A stretch of 7,299 bases of DNA. Origin: Acidimicrobiales bacterium (lineage in GTDB: Bacteria; Actinomycetota; Acidimicrobiia; Acidimicrobiales; SHLQ01). The stretch lies in the NCBI GenBank assembly GCA_013002375.1, contig JABDJW010000398.1:1-7299 (forward strand). Reading direction: 5' to 3'. Below are positions 1 through 5,414 of the stretch, piece after piece; position 1 is the stretch's first letter; each line of letters begins with the position of its first letter. The notes below the pieces were generated by a model that was given only the letters and a program-made list of their open reading frames with translations, ran no database searches and had not been told where the DNA came from. A program made the translations under genes and the position numbers.

Positions 1-470
1 ACCCCCGTATCGGTCGCAAGCGCGACGCGGAGCTTGGTAACGACCGACGCTTGGCCCTTGTGGAGCTTGGATGGTGCATCGTCGAGGGGGAACCAGGCGG
101 CCCGATCGATCTCGGGAAAGCGTCGCATCGTCCCGGACTTCGGCGGCCACTCCATCTCGAACGTGTTGCTGACAACCGACGCAGCATCGAAGTCGGCTTC
201 GACCGCCCATACCCGCACGGTCTTGTTGCTCTGTTTGACCTCGCCGAGGTCCAGCCGGGGCCCGGCGGGGGCCGAGGAACCGAGTTCCTCGGTGAATTCG
301 CGCTCGGCCGCTTCGGCTGGGTCGTCGCGCTCGTCGTACTCGCCCTTCGGGATCGACCAGGCATGCTCGTCCTTGTTGGCCCAGAATGGCCCGCCGGGAT
401 GCACGAGCAGTACCTCGATGCCGGCGTCGCCGCGCCGAAACAGCAGCAGACCGGCCGACGTCTTGGCCAT
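1..470 (-). CDS. NUDIX hydrolase, C-terminus cut by window edge
   Basis: Reads 156 codons from ATG at 470 to the left edge with no stop. The protein opens MAKTSAGLLLFRRGDAGIEV and carries a NUDIX box at residues ~43-65. The catalytic core REFTEELG is intact (R57-G64). The box glutamate seven residues after the first Gly is Asp (D49), a mild deviation. Family knowledge: NUDIX enzymes hydrolyse nucleoside-diphosphate-linked substrates with Mg2+ bound by the REXXEE glutamates. The HPGGPFW, WSIPKGE and FEMEWPP segments fit the ~150-160-residue stand-alone NUDIX group, so only a few codons are probably missing. The substrate cannot be told from sequence. Start support: GGGGAG lies 7 nt before the ATG, and no in-frame start is seen just upstream. 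A weak -10-like TAAGGT (509-514, minus) sits next to the first repeat unit, so the repeat array may overlap this gene's promoter. Confidence 0.9.
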   Translation of the reverse strand, partial: MAKTSAGLLLFRRGDAGIEVLLVHPGGPFWANKDEHAWSIPKGEYDERDDPAEAAEREFTEELGSSAPAGPRLDLGEVKQSNKTVRVWAVEADFDAASVVSNTFEMEWPPKSGTMRRFPEIDRAAWFPLDDAPSKLHKGQASVVTKLRVALATDTG

Positions 471-515
471 CAGCCGACTCCCCGGCTGGTCGATTGTGCC
501 ATTCGCCGACCTTAG

Positions 516-604
516 GGGGTCTGACCCCTTTCGGCGTTTTGGGGTCTGACCCCGTTTGGGGGTTTGGGGTCAGACCCCGTTTGGGGGGTTTGGGGTCAAA
601 CCCC
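516..604. repeat. Array 1 of GGGGTC-N-GACCCC palindromic repeats
   Basis: Four copies of a 13-bp near-palindrome lie at 516-528 (centre T), 541-553 (centre T), 566-578 (centre A) and 592-604 (degenerate, GGGGTCAAACCCC). Start-to-start spacing is 25, 25 and 26 bp, with spacers rich in TTT and GGG. Copies with centre T and centre A are exact reverse complements. Copies two and three therefore form a perfect 13-bp inverted repeat around a 12-nt loop. The array fills the space between the phosphotransferase stop and the NUDIX start, and its last copy overlaps the phosphotransferase 3' end. A matching array lies at 2050-2134. REP-like behaviour is inference; the repeats are seen directly. Confidence 0.9.
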
Positions 605-1489
605 GGCGATGGTGTCGGACGCCGCCAGCATCTGGCGGCCCTCGGGTTGGAGTCCGATCCGGGTGGCCAACAGGCCGGTCGACAGCCGTTCGGCGACGCC
701 CCATTCCCAGATTGCGGCCGAGTCGCAGCCGGTGCGGTGAGCGAGCCAATGGGCCCGGTCCATGGGATCACCCTGCATGAGTTCGATGGGATCCTCTCGC
801 ATCAAGATGCCGAGGTCGTACTCCGCCTCCGCCCACAACCCGTCGGGATCGATCAGTTTGTACCCGGCGTCGGTTTGCAGCGTGTTCCACTGGTGAACGT
901 CGCCGTGGACCAGCACTGCTCGATCGTCATCGTGGGCGGCGGCCCGTCGTTCTGCTGCGTCAACAGCGTGGTCGACAGCAGCTTCGGAACACGGTTGATC
1001 GAGATCGGCCCACGTCGTGGTGATGAAGTCGATCAACCAGCGGGCTTTGGCCGCGCCGGTCATGAATCCATCGGCGGACGCCGGTCGCCAAACCCGGCGA
1101 GCCGCATCGCACAGAATGGGCAGGCGCTTCTCGAACGGGAGCTGCAGATCGAACAGGGAGGGGCCGAGCCGCTCGAGCAGCAGGGCATGCCGATCGACGT
1201 CGTGGTGGTAGAGCTCCGCGCAGCCGTCGCCGCCGACGAGTCCCAACACCCGGGCCTCTCGCTCGGCGTGATCGCCGGGGCGGGGCACCAGCAGTTTCAG
1301 CACCGCCTGCGCCCCGTCTCGCTGCGTCACCTCCAACACCAAGGCCTCGGTTCCGCCCGGTAGCGCCGCGCCGACCGTCAGGTGCCAAGCCGCGGCGAGC
1401 TCGGTGACCAGATCCGGCACGTCGGACAACCACGCATCGGCGCCGTGCACCGTGGCCTTGGTGCGGACGATCTCGGGGATTTCGAACAC
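596..1489 (-). CDS. Aminoglycoside/hydroxyurea-type phosphotransferase (APH(6)-like kinase)
   Basis: 297 residues from a GTG start with AAGGTGGGG just upstream. Visible kinase-fold elements: a likely ATP-binding lysine in AVLKLL (K65), a glutamate in HAEREAR (~76-78), the catalytic loop HGDVHQWN (195-202, with D197 and N202), and the metal-binding DFG-like IDPDG (213-217) followed by EAEYDLGILM. The IDPxG...E..YDL arrangement is typical of the APH(6)/StrB and hydroxyurea-kinase group (Pfam PF04655), which phosphorylate a hydroxyl on an antibiotic-like small molecule in the cytosol. Length is normal and no key residue is missing. It lies 72 bp downstream of the MarR gene on the same strand, so the two are probably co-transcribed. 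Its last codons and TGA stop lie inside repeat array 1. The real substrate is unknown. Chromosomal members need not confer resistance. Confidence 0.87.
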   Translation of the reverse strand: MFEIPEIVRTKATVHGADAWLSDVPDLVTELAAAWHLTVGAALPGGTEALVLEVTQRDGAQAVLKLLVPRPGDHAEREARVLGLVGGDGCAELYHHDVDRHALLLERLGPSLFDLQLPFEKRLPILCDAARRVWRPASADGFMTGAAKARWLIDFITTTWADLDQPCSEAAVDHAVDAAERRAAAHDDDRAVLVHGDVHQWNTLQTDAGYKLIDPDGLWAEAEYDLGILMREDPIELMQGDPMDRAHWLAHRTGCDSAAIWEWGVAERLSTGLLATRIGLQPEGRQMLAASDTIAGV

Positions 1490-1561
1490 GCCCCACCTTG
1501 GCAGAGCTGTCGTTGTCGCCGCGCCCGAAAGCCGTTCGTGAGCGGAGCGACCGACCGAGGC

Positions 1562-1999
1562 CTACGAGGCCAATTCCCGAAGCATGGCCACGAGCTCATC
1601 GCCGCCGGCTCGGGCGCGTGGCGCTCGATCCGCAATCTGTTCACTGAGGTCGTTGATGACGCCGGTGGCATCGTCGACCAACTCCTGGCCCTGCGCGGTC
1701 AAGCTGGCCAGCGCCAGGCGGGCGTCACGCTCGCTCTTGTGGGTCTCGACGAAGCCGAGCTTCTCGAGTGGGCGCAGGGCGCGCGTGATGCCCGACGGGG
1801 TCCGGCCCAGGGCTTCGGCGACCTCGACCCGGCTGGCCGCACCGGCGGGGGAGGCTGCGATGTAGCGCAGCATCCGGTACTCGGTGAAGGTGATGCCCTT
1901 GATGTTCGACAACGTGGTGTCGAGTCGGCGTTCGAGCCGGGCCCATGCCGCGGCGATGGCGAGCAATAGCTCCTGCTCGGGAGTTGGGTTGATGTCCAT
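1562..1999 (-). CDS. MarR-family transcriptional regulator
   Basis: 145 residues from ATG at 1999 to TAG. Architecture fits MarR: an N-terminal dimerisation helix (~8-32), a winged helix starting ITFTEYRMLRYI (36-47), the HTH VEVAEALGRTPSGITRAL (58-75) with recognition helix ~S69-E79, the wing motif SERDARLALASLT (89-101, with D92 and R94), and a C-terminal dimerisation helix. Family members bind palindromic operators as dimers and are usually released by small ligands. Frame is open to a TTG at 2035, but 1999 is preferred: a promoter (TTGCGT-N17-TACGGT) ends exactly 7 nt before it, and the upstream codons overlap that promoter. This implies a leaderless mRNA. An inverted repeat over the promoter suggests autorepression. 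The downstream phosphotransferase is the likely regulated partner. Confidence 0.9.
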   Translation of the reverse strand: MDINPTPEQELLLAIAAAWARLERRLDTTLSNIKGITFTEYRMLRYIAASPAGAASRVEVAEALGRTPSGITRALRPLEKLGFVETHKSERDARLALASLTAQGQELVDDATGVINDLSEQIADRAPRARAGGDELVAMLRELAS

Positions 2000-2006
2000 G
2001 TCGCGT

Positions 2007-2035
2007 ACCGTACAGATACGTGAGCACTCACGCAA
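2007..2035 (-). promoter_or_regulatory. Promoter of the MarR gene (leaderless)
   Basis: On the minus strand, TTGCGT (2035-2030) is followed by a 17-bp spacer and TACGGT (2012-2007). The A of the ATG at 1999 comes 7 nt after the -10 box, where transcription would be expected to start. There is no Shine-Dalgarno sequence. Spacing and boxes are read directly; promoter activity is inferred. Confidence 0.6.
2019..2032. promoter_or_regulatory. Candidate MarR operator
   Basis: Perfect inverted repeat CGTGAG-CA-CTCACG, with one further matching pair two bases out (2017/2034). It covers the -35 end and spacer of the predicted MarR promoter, about -20 to -33 from the start. A second short palindrome, GTAC-C-GTAC (2005-2013), covers the -10 box. 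The position suits steric repression by the encoded MarR protein; binding is inferred. Confidence 0.5.
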
Positions 2036-2049
2036 TCCTAATTCCTCAT

Positions 2050-2134
2050 CGGGTCAGACCCCTGGTCGCGTTTTGGGGTCTGACCCCGTGTGGCGTTTTG
2101 GGGTCTGACCCCATTTTGGGAAAAGGGGTCAGAG
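2050..2134. repeat. Array 2 of GGGGTC-N-GACCCC palindromic repeats
   Basis: Units lie at 2050-2062 (first G is C, centre A), 2075-2087 (centre T), 2100-2112 (centre T) and a half unit GGGGTCAGAG at 2125-2134. Spacing is exactly 25 bp each time. Positions 2092-2112 are identical over 21 bp to 533-553 of array 1, in the same orientation. The array lies between the divergent MarR and SnoaL-like genes. The first two units are near-perfect inverted repeats of each other. Confidence 0.9.
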
Positions 2135-2135
2135 T

Positions 2136-2155
2136 AAACCTTGGGTTGAAGGTTT
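2136..2155. repeat. Short hairpin at the end of array 2
   Basis: AAACCTT (2136-2142) pairs with AAGGTTT (2149-2155) around a 6-nt GGGTTG loop. It directly follows the half unit GGGGTCAGAG and has no counterpart in array 1. It may be the terminal structure of a REP-like element. Confidence 0.45.
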
Positions 2156-2206
2156 GGGGCCTGCCTCCTCACCCCGTGTCGGGGGAGTGAGTCTGTTGGT
2201 GGAACC

Positions 2207-2212
2207 TAGGAT
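2207..2212 (+). promoter_or_regulatory. Candidate -10 box of the SnoaL-like gene
   Basis: TAGGAT is followed by exactly 7 nt and then an in-frame GTG (2220), the same geometry as at 1999 (minus) and 6070 (plus). No convincing -35 box is seen. If this box is real, the gene starts leaderless at 2220 rather than at the ATG at 2211, which lies inside the box. Confidence 0.35.
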
Positions 2213-2660
2213 GAGACGGGTGAACACTCCGTCGAACACCCTGTCCCAGTCCGACCGTTTCGAGCTCAGCCAGCTCGCGATTCGTTACGCCGCCGCGGTG
2301 GACGATCGCGACTTCGACGCCGTTGGCACCTTGTTCGCGGCCGACGGCGAGCTGATTGTCGAAACCGGCGCGGCCCGGCAAGGGCGCGACGCCATCGTGG
2401 CCGCCATGCGGGGTATCGAGCGCTACGACGCGACGTTCCATCACCTCGGCCAGATCCAGCACTGGCTGGCCGAGGACAGTTCGGTCAGAGGCGAGGTGTA
2501 TTGCATTGCCCATCACTTCACCGCGACCGACGGCGGCACCGCCGACCGCGTGATGTACATACGCTACTCCGACACCTTCATCCGAGAGGACGGCCGGTGG
2601 TGCTTCGCCCGACGAGCGCTGCGTTCCACCTGGTCGGGTCAGGAAGACAAGCCGGAGTAG
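2211..2660 (+). CDS. SnoaL-like / NTF2-fold protein
   Basis: 149 residues from ATG 2211. The hallmark start of the SnoaL-like fold is clear: an N-terminal helix FELSQLAIRYAAAVDDRDFDAVGTLF (~17-42), then AADGEL, a short segment with GRDAIVAAMRGI, FHHLGQ (76-81), and three strands ending in YSDTFIREDGRWCFARRALRST. Length matches single-domain members (~130-160 aa). The fold is a cone-shaped alpha+beta pocket used by polyketide cyclases, isomerases, dehydratases and many uncharacterised proteins; D31/D32 and H77/H78 are possible pocket residues. The substrate cannot be named. Start is uncertain: ATG 2211 has only a weak GGTGGA upstream, and GTG 2220 (146 aa) lies 7 nt after TAGGAT. An upstream TTG at 2154 is unlikely, because it falls in the repeat region. 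It converges on the RidA remnant. Confidence 0.85.
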   Translation: MRRVNTPSNTLSQSDRFELSQLAIRYAAAVDDRDFDAVGTLFAADGELIVETGAARQGRDAIVAAMRGIERYDATFHHLGQIQHWLAEDSSVRGEVYCIAHHFTATDGGTADRVMYIRYSDTFIREDGRWCFARRALRSTWSGQEDKPE

Positions 2661-2684
2661 CCGAGCCGGACCAACCGACCGCGA

Positions 2685-2783
2685 CTATGCGGTCTCACTC
2701 GCCGGCTTCAGCGCGGTGACCTCGATTTCGATCTTCATCCGCGGGTCGGCCAGGCCGGTCACCAGGAGCTGCCCTGGCTGATG
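2685..2783 (-). pseudogene. Remnant of a RidA/YjgF-family gene (C-terminus only)
   Basis: About 32 codons before a TAG resemble the end of RidA-type proteins: QLLVTGLADPRMKIEIEVTA followed by a short tail. The GLADP-x-M-x-IEIE-x-A pattern is characteristic of the last strand/helix elements of the RidA fold. No start codon or N-terminal domain is present. Upstream on the same strand, a hairpin and the end of an intact unrelated gene take the place of the missing ~100 residues. RidA proteins act as trimers deaminating reactive enamines/imines, so a 32-residue fragment should be inactive. The frame stays open into the neighbouring gene, but the reading there is the wrong frame of that gene. Confidence 0.55.
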
Positions 2784-2805
2784 TGTCGTCGTGCTGAAGT
2801 CATTG

Positions 2806-2839
2806 GGCCCACCCTCAGCAGCGTTGCTCAGGGTGGGCC
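2806..2839 (-). terminator. Strong hairpin, probable terminator of the lipoprotein gene
   Basis: GGCCCACCCT (2806-2815) pairs with AGGGTGGGCC (2830-2839). After one C:C mismatch, AGCA pairs with TGCT around a GCGT loop, giving 14 pairs in total. It begins 11 nt beyond the TGA of the minus-strand gene ending at 2851. No T-tract follows, which is common in high-GC actinomycetes. Confidence 0.6.
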
Positions 2840-2850
2840 GAGTACTTCCG

Positions 2851-3633
2851 TCAGCCGCCGTGACCGCCTCCGTGCATGGCTTCCATCCAGCAGGGATCGC
2901 CCGGGTCGGTGATCGGGCCGCTCCACGGCAGGCAGGGATGGTGGTTCTGGAACACGTCGAAATGGAGCTCCCAGTCGGGCAGGATCCAGGCGTGGGCCAT
3001 CCACCAGTTGTCGTTGGGGAAATGCTCCCCGCCGACCGCAGCACATTGCTGGGGTGTGTAGCCCTGGCCGATCCAGGTACCGGACTGGGTCAGGCACACG
3101 TTGAGGTGCTGGTGCCACCAGTCGTTGTCGCCGCGGAAGCCCTCGGGCGGTGCGCCGACGCTTTCGACCCACCAGGCCATGCCGGTGAGTTCGGCATTGG
3201 AGCCGTTGCCGTCGTACATCAAGAACTCGGGTTCGCCCGGATCGAAGACGTCGTCGATGTTGGATGCGTCGACACGCCGATGGTGTGTACCCATGCCCTC
3301 CGCATAGGGGACGACCCGCATGAAGCCATCGGCTTCGGCATCGCCGGCGGTCGGCCATTGCTGCACGTAGTCGACCGCTCGGTCGAAGGAGACGGCGTTG
3401 TAGAGGCAATCGTTCCAGTCGAGCTCACCCTTCACGATTCCGTCGTAGTGATGCGAGGTGTGTCCTCCGTGGCCGCCGCCACCGGTCGAATCGCAGAACC
3501 AAGGCCGGGTATCGGGATCGGCCTGGGCATGCTCGAACGTTGCGGTGGTGAACACCGGAGCGCATGCGGTCATGAGCATCGCGATCGTGAGTGCAAGCAC
3601 CACCGATCGGCTGGAGCGAATACGTAACTTCAC
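2851..3633 (-). CDS. Secreted/lipid-anchored His-, Trp- and Cys-rich protein of unknown function
   Basis: 260 residues from GTG with AGGGGA 7 nt upstream. The N-terminus is a signal peptide: basic KLRIRSSR, hydrophobic VVLALTIAML, then MTAC with C24 as possible lipid-anchoring cysteine (lipobox slightly off consensus, Met at -3). The mature part is unusual: GGGGHGGHTSHH (51-62), FLMYDGNG, GMAWWVES, PPEGFRGDNDWWHQHLNVC (152-170), NWWMAHAWILPDWELHFDVFQNHHPC (199-224) and a C-terminal HGGGHGG. After C24 there are six cysteines (47, 76, 170, 187, 224, 238). Similar WHxHxxxC and MxHxWxxP patterns occur, as I recall, in uncharacterised actinobacterial secreted proteins; I cannot name a domain. The histidine clusters suggest metal binding outside the membrane, which is inference. 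It has its own promoter, a Crp-like site and a strong downstream hairpin, so it is probably monocistronic. Confidence 0.85.
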   Translation of the reverse strand: MKLRIRSSRSVVLALTIAMLMTACAPVFTTATFEHAQADPDTRPWFCDSTGGGGHGGHTSHHYDGIVKGELDWNDCLYNAVSFDRAVDYVQQWPTAGDAEADGFMRVVPYAEGMGTHHRRVDASNIDDVFDPGEPEFLMYDGNGSNAELTGMAWWVESVGAPPEGFRGDNDWWHQHLNVCLTQSGTWIGQGYTPQQCAAVGGEHFPNDNWWMAHAWILPDWELHFDVFQNHHPCLPWSGPITDPGDPCWMEAMHGGGHGG

Positions 3634-3649
3634 GAGCAGTTCCCCTATT

Positions 3650-3665
3650 TGTGACGACGGTCACC
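3650..3665. promoter_or_regulatory. Crp-like binding site
   Basis: TGTGA-CGACGG-TCACC matches the Crp consensus TGTGA-N6-TCACA at nine of ten positions. The core GTGAC-N4-GTCAC is a perfect inverted repeat. It overlaps the predicted transcription start of the lipoprotein gene, which would suit repression. Binding is inferred. Confidence 0.4.
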
Positions 3666-3666
3666 G

Positions 3667-3695
3667 ACCGTAGCGAACGGGCGGAACCCTGTCGA
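3667..3695 (-). promoter_or_regulatory. Promoter of the lipoprotein gene
   Basis: On the minus strand, TCGACA (3695-3690, five of six matches to TTGACA), a 17-bp spacer and TACGGT (3672-3667). The start would fall near 3659, leaving a leader of ~26 nt that contains the AGGGGA ribosome binding site. Confidence 0.55.
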
Positions 3696-3759
3696 GCTTT
3701 GCCGGGCGAGCCGTCCGGGCTCCGGTACCGTGTAGTGCTCACGGCACGATCGAGGTGGA

Positions 3760-4428
3760 ATGGCAGCTGAGCCCGGTTGGTATCACGCAGAAGGCGACCC
3801 GCCGGGCACGCAGCGATTCTGGAATGGCGGGCAATGGGTGGGCGACCCGATCGCCTCGCAGCCCCCAACCGGCGCTGCGACGGCTGACACCGGGTGGCAC
3901 GATCCACCCGCCTCCGGAGGCGAACTGGCCTCGCCGGGTCGCCGTATCGCAGCCCGCGCGATCGATCTTCTGATTCTCCTGGTCGTCTCCCTGGTCATCC
4001 TCTGGCCGATCATCACCGACATCGCTGACGCGCTGGACGCGTTGCCCTCCAACGCCAGCCAGGAGGAAACCCAGGCGGTCATCGAGGATGTCATCGAGGA
4101 TGCTCCGGCCGGTCGCTTGCTGGGCGCCGCACTGTTCACCTTCCTCTACGACTTTTTGATGGTGGGGTTCCTCGGCGGCACGGTCGGCAAATTGCTGTTG
4201 GGCCTGCGGGTGGCCAACGCCGACTCGATGCGAACCCCACCGAGCCTCGATCGCGCCGGGCGCCGGGCCTTGAGTCGGCTGATCGGTCTGCTCGGCGGCG
4301 TGTTGGGCGGAGGCGTCAGCGCGCTGGTGATCCTGATCAGCCTGGCGTCGCTCGTGTTGTTGTTCGCCGACAGCCGCCACCGGACGGTCATGGACTTCAT
4401 CGGCCAGACGGTGGTCGTCAAGAAGTAG
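3760..4428 (+). CDS. RDD-family membrane protein with N-terminal DUF2510 domain
   Basis: 222 residues. Residues 1-30 (EPGWYHAEGDPPGTQRFWNG, then GQWVGDP) match the DUF2510 pattern of an early W-Y followed by RFW-x-G-x-x-W, a short domain common in actinomycete membrane proteins. A Pro/Thr/Gly linker leads to an RDD domain: SPGRRIAARAIDLLILL (58-74, with R61, R62, R66, D69), a first membrane helix (~69-85), an acidic loop (EETQAVIEDVIEDAP), a second helix (~111-130), GTVGKLLLGLRVAN, a third helix (~173-202) and the closing DSRHRTVMDFIGQTVVV (204-220). RDD proteins are small multi-span proteins; some act in ion transport, but most have no assigned role. Start: ATG with GAGGTGG only 1-2 nt upstream, unusually close. 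A TACCGT box lies at 3726-3731. It is divergent from the lipoprotein gene (126-bp gap) and ends 10 nt before the convergent oxidoreductase stop. Confidence 0.9.
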   Translation: MAAEPGWYHAEGDPPGTQRFWNGGQWVGDPIASQPPTGAATADTGWHDPPASGGELASPGRRIAARAIDLLILLVVSLVILWPIITDIADALDALPSNASQEETQAVIEDVIEDAPAGRLLGAALFTFLYDFLMVGFLGGTVGKLLLGLRVANADSMRTPPSLDRAGRRALSRLIGLLGGVLGGGVSALVILISLASLVLLFADSRHRTVMDFIGQTVVVKK

Positions 4429-4438
4429 TCCAGACCGT

Positions 4439-5404
4439 TCAGAGGGTCACGACGATCTTGCCTCGGTTGTGGCCTCCGAGGAAGCGCTCGACGGCGTTGG
4501 CGGTCTCGGCGAAGGGGTAGGTCGCATCGATCACCGGCCGGAGTTCGTCACGCTCGATCAGACCGGTCAGGTACTCGAGATCGGCCGGTGTGATCGATTG
4601 CACGAAGGTCCGCAGCGTCGGCCCGATGAACGGCGACATGGCCGTCGCCATGGCCAACCGGGGAAGTGGGCCGAGCCACCGGCCGCCCTCCCCGCTGCTG
4701 AGCACGATCGTGCCGCGTTCGGTGAGGGCTTTCCGCATCTGAGCGATCGAGTTGTTGCCGCCACTCTGGAAGATCACGTCGTACCGTTCCGGTCCCGAGC
4801 CGATCGCCTGGGTCGTGTAGTCGATCACGTGGTCGGCGCCGAGTTCCCGCACGAAGTCCACGCTCGCCGAGCTGCAGACCGCGGTGACCTCGGCGCCCAT
4901 GATCTTCCCGAGTTGGACGGCAAACGAGCCGACGCCCCCCGCCGCGCCGATGATCAGTAGGCGTTGCCCGGCCTGGACGTGACCGTGATCGCGAAGCGCG
5001 AACAAGGCGGTGAGGCCGGCGACGGGGACTGCGGCGGCCTCGACAAAGGACAGATTGCTCGGCATGATGGCCAGCGAATCGACCGGCGCGGCGACGAATT
5101 CGGCAAAGGCGGAGTCGACCTCGCCATAGACGGCGTCGCCGATGGCGAACCGGTCGACCGAGGTGCCCACGGCCACCACCTCGCCGGCGAGGTCCGAGGC
5201 ACGGATCGGCTGGCGCGGCTTTCGCAGGCCGATGGCCAACCGCATCGCGTGTGGGTGGCCCCGAACGAGATGGCCGACCCATGCCCCCACCGAGACCGCG
5301 CGCACCTGCACCAGGACCTCGTCGTGGGCGATCTCTGGTTTGGGGACGTTGCTCAACTCGAGGACATCCGGTGACCCGTATCCGTCCTGCACGATGGCCT
5401 TCAT
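4439..5404 (-). CDS. Zinc-independent MDR oxidoreductase (quinone oxidoreductase-like)
   Basis: 321 residues, normal for the family. The N-terminal GroES-like substrate domain (MKAIVQDGYGSPDVLEL through the ~120s) includes SVG at the catalytic-domain turn, DLAGEVVAVG (71-80) and GDAVYG. The cofactor domain has the Rossmann motif IIGAAGGVGSFAVQLGK (151-167), then AEVTAVCSSASVDFVRELGADHVIDYT, typical of NADPH-using quinone reductase/YhdH-like MDRs. No structural-zinc cysteine cluster and no catalytic Cys/His zinc site are visible, so it is placed with zinc-independent members that reduce quinones or alpha,beta-unsaturated carbonyls. The exact substrate is unknown. Start: ATG with GAGGAG 6 nt upstream. 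It follows the cyclic-nucleotide-binding gene on the same strand after 89 bp and may be co-transcribed with it. Confidence 0.92.
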   Translation of the reverse strand: MKAIVQDGYGSPDVLELSNVPKPEIAHDEVLVQVRAVSVGAWVGHLVRGHPHAMRLAIGLRKPRQPIRASDLAGEVVAVGTSVDRFAIGDAVYGEVDSAFAEFVAAPVDSLAIMPSNLSFVEAAAVPVAGLTALFALRDHGHVQAGQRLLIIGAAGGVGSFAVQLGKIMGAEVTAVCSSASVDFVRELGADHVIDYTTQAIGSGPERYDVIFQSGGNNSIAQMRKALTERGTIVLSSGEGGRWLGPLPRLAMATAMSPFIGPTLRTFVQSITPADLEYLTGLIERDELRPVIDATYPFAETANAVERFLGGHNRGKIVVTL

Positions 5405-5414
5405 GGTGGCTCCT

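Noticed and set aside
516..604. CRISPR array
   Set aside because: The 13-bp palindromic units with 12-13-bp similar spacers are too short and the spacers are not unique. No cas genes.
386..1363. Long plus-strand open frame (325 codons) across the phosphotransferase region
   Set aside because: It is antisense to a gene with clear kinase motifs, crosses repeat array 1, and shows no recognisable domain.
2000..2035. TTG start extending the MarR protein by 12 residues
   Set aside because: Those codons coincide with the -35/-10 boxes and the operator palindrome, and there is no ribosome binding site before the TTG.
2784..3044. RidA remnant reading upstream into the lipoprotein gene as one protein
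   Set aside because: Beyond 2783 the frame is the wrong frame of the lipoprotein gene and loses RidA resemblance, so it is not a fusion.
3425..3907. 160-codon minus-strand frame across the lipoprotein/RDD intergenic region
   Set aside because: It overlaps the promoter, both gene starts and the Crp-like site, with no domain signature.
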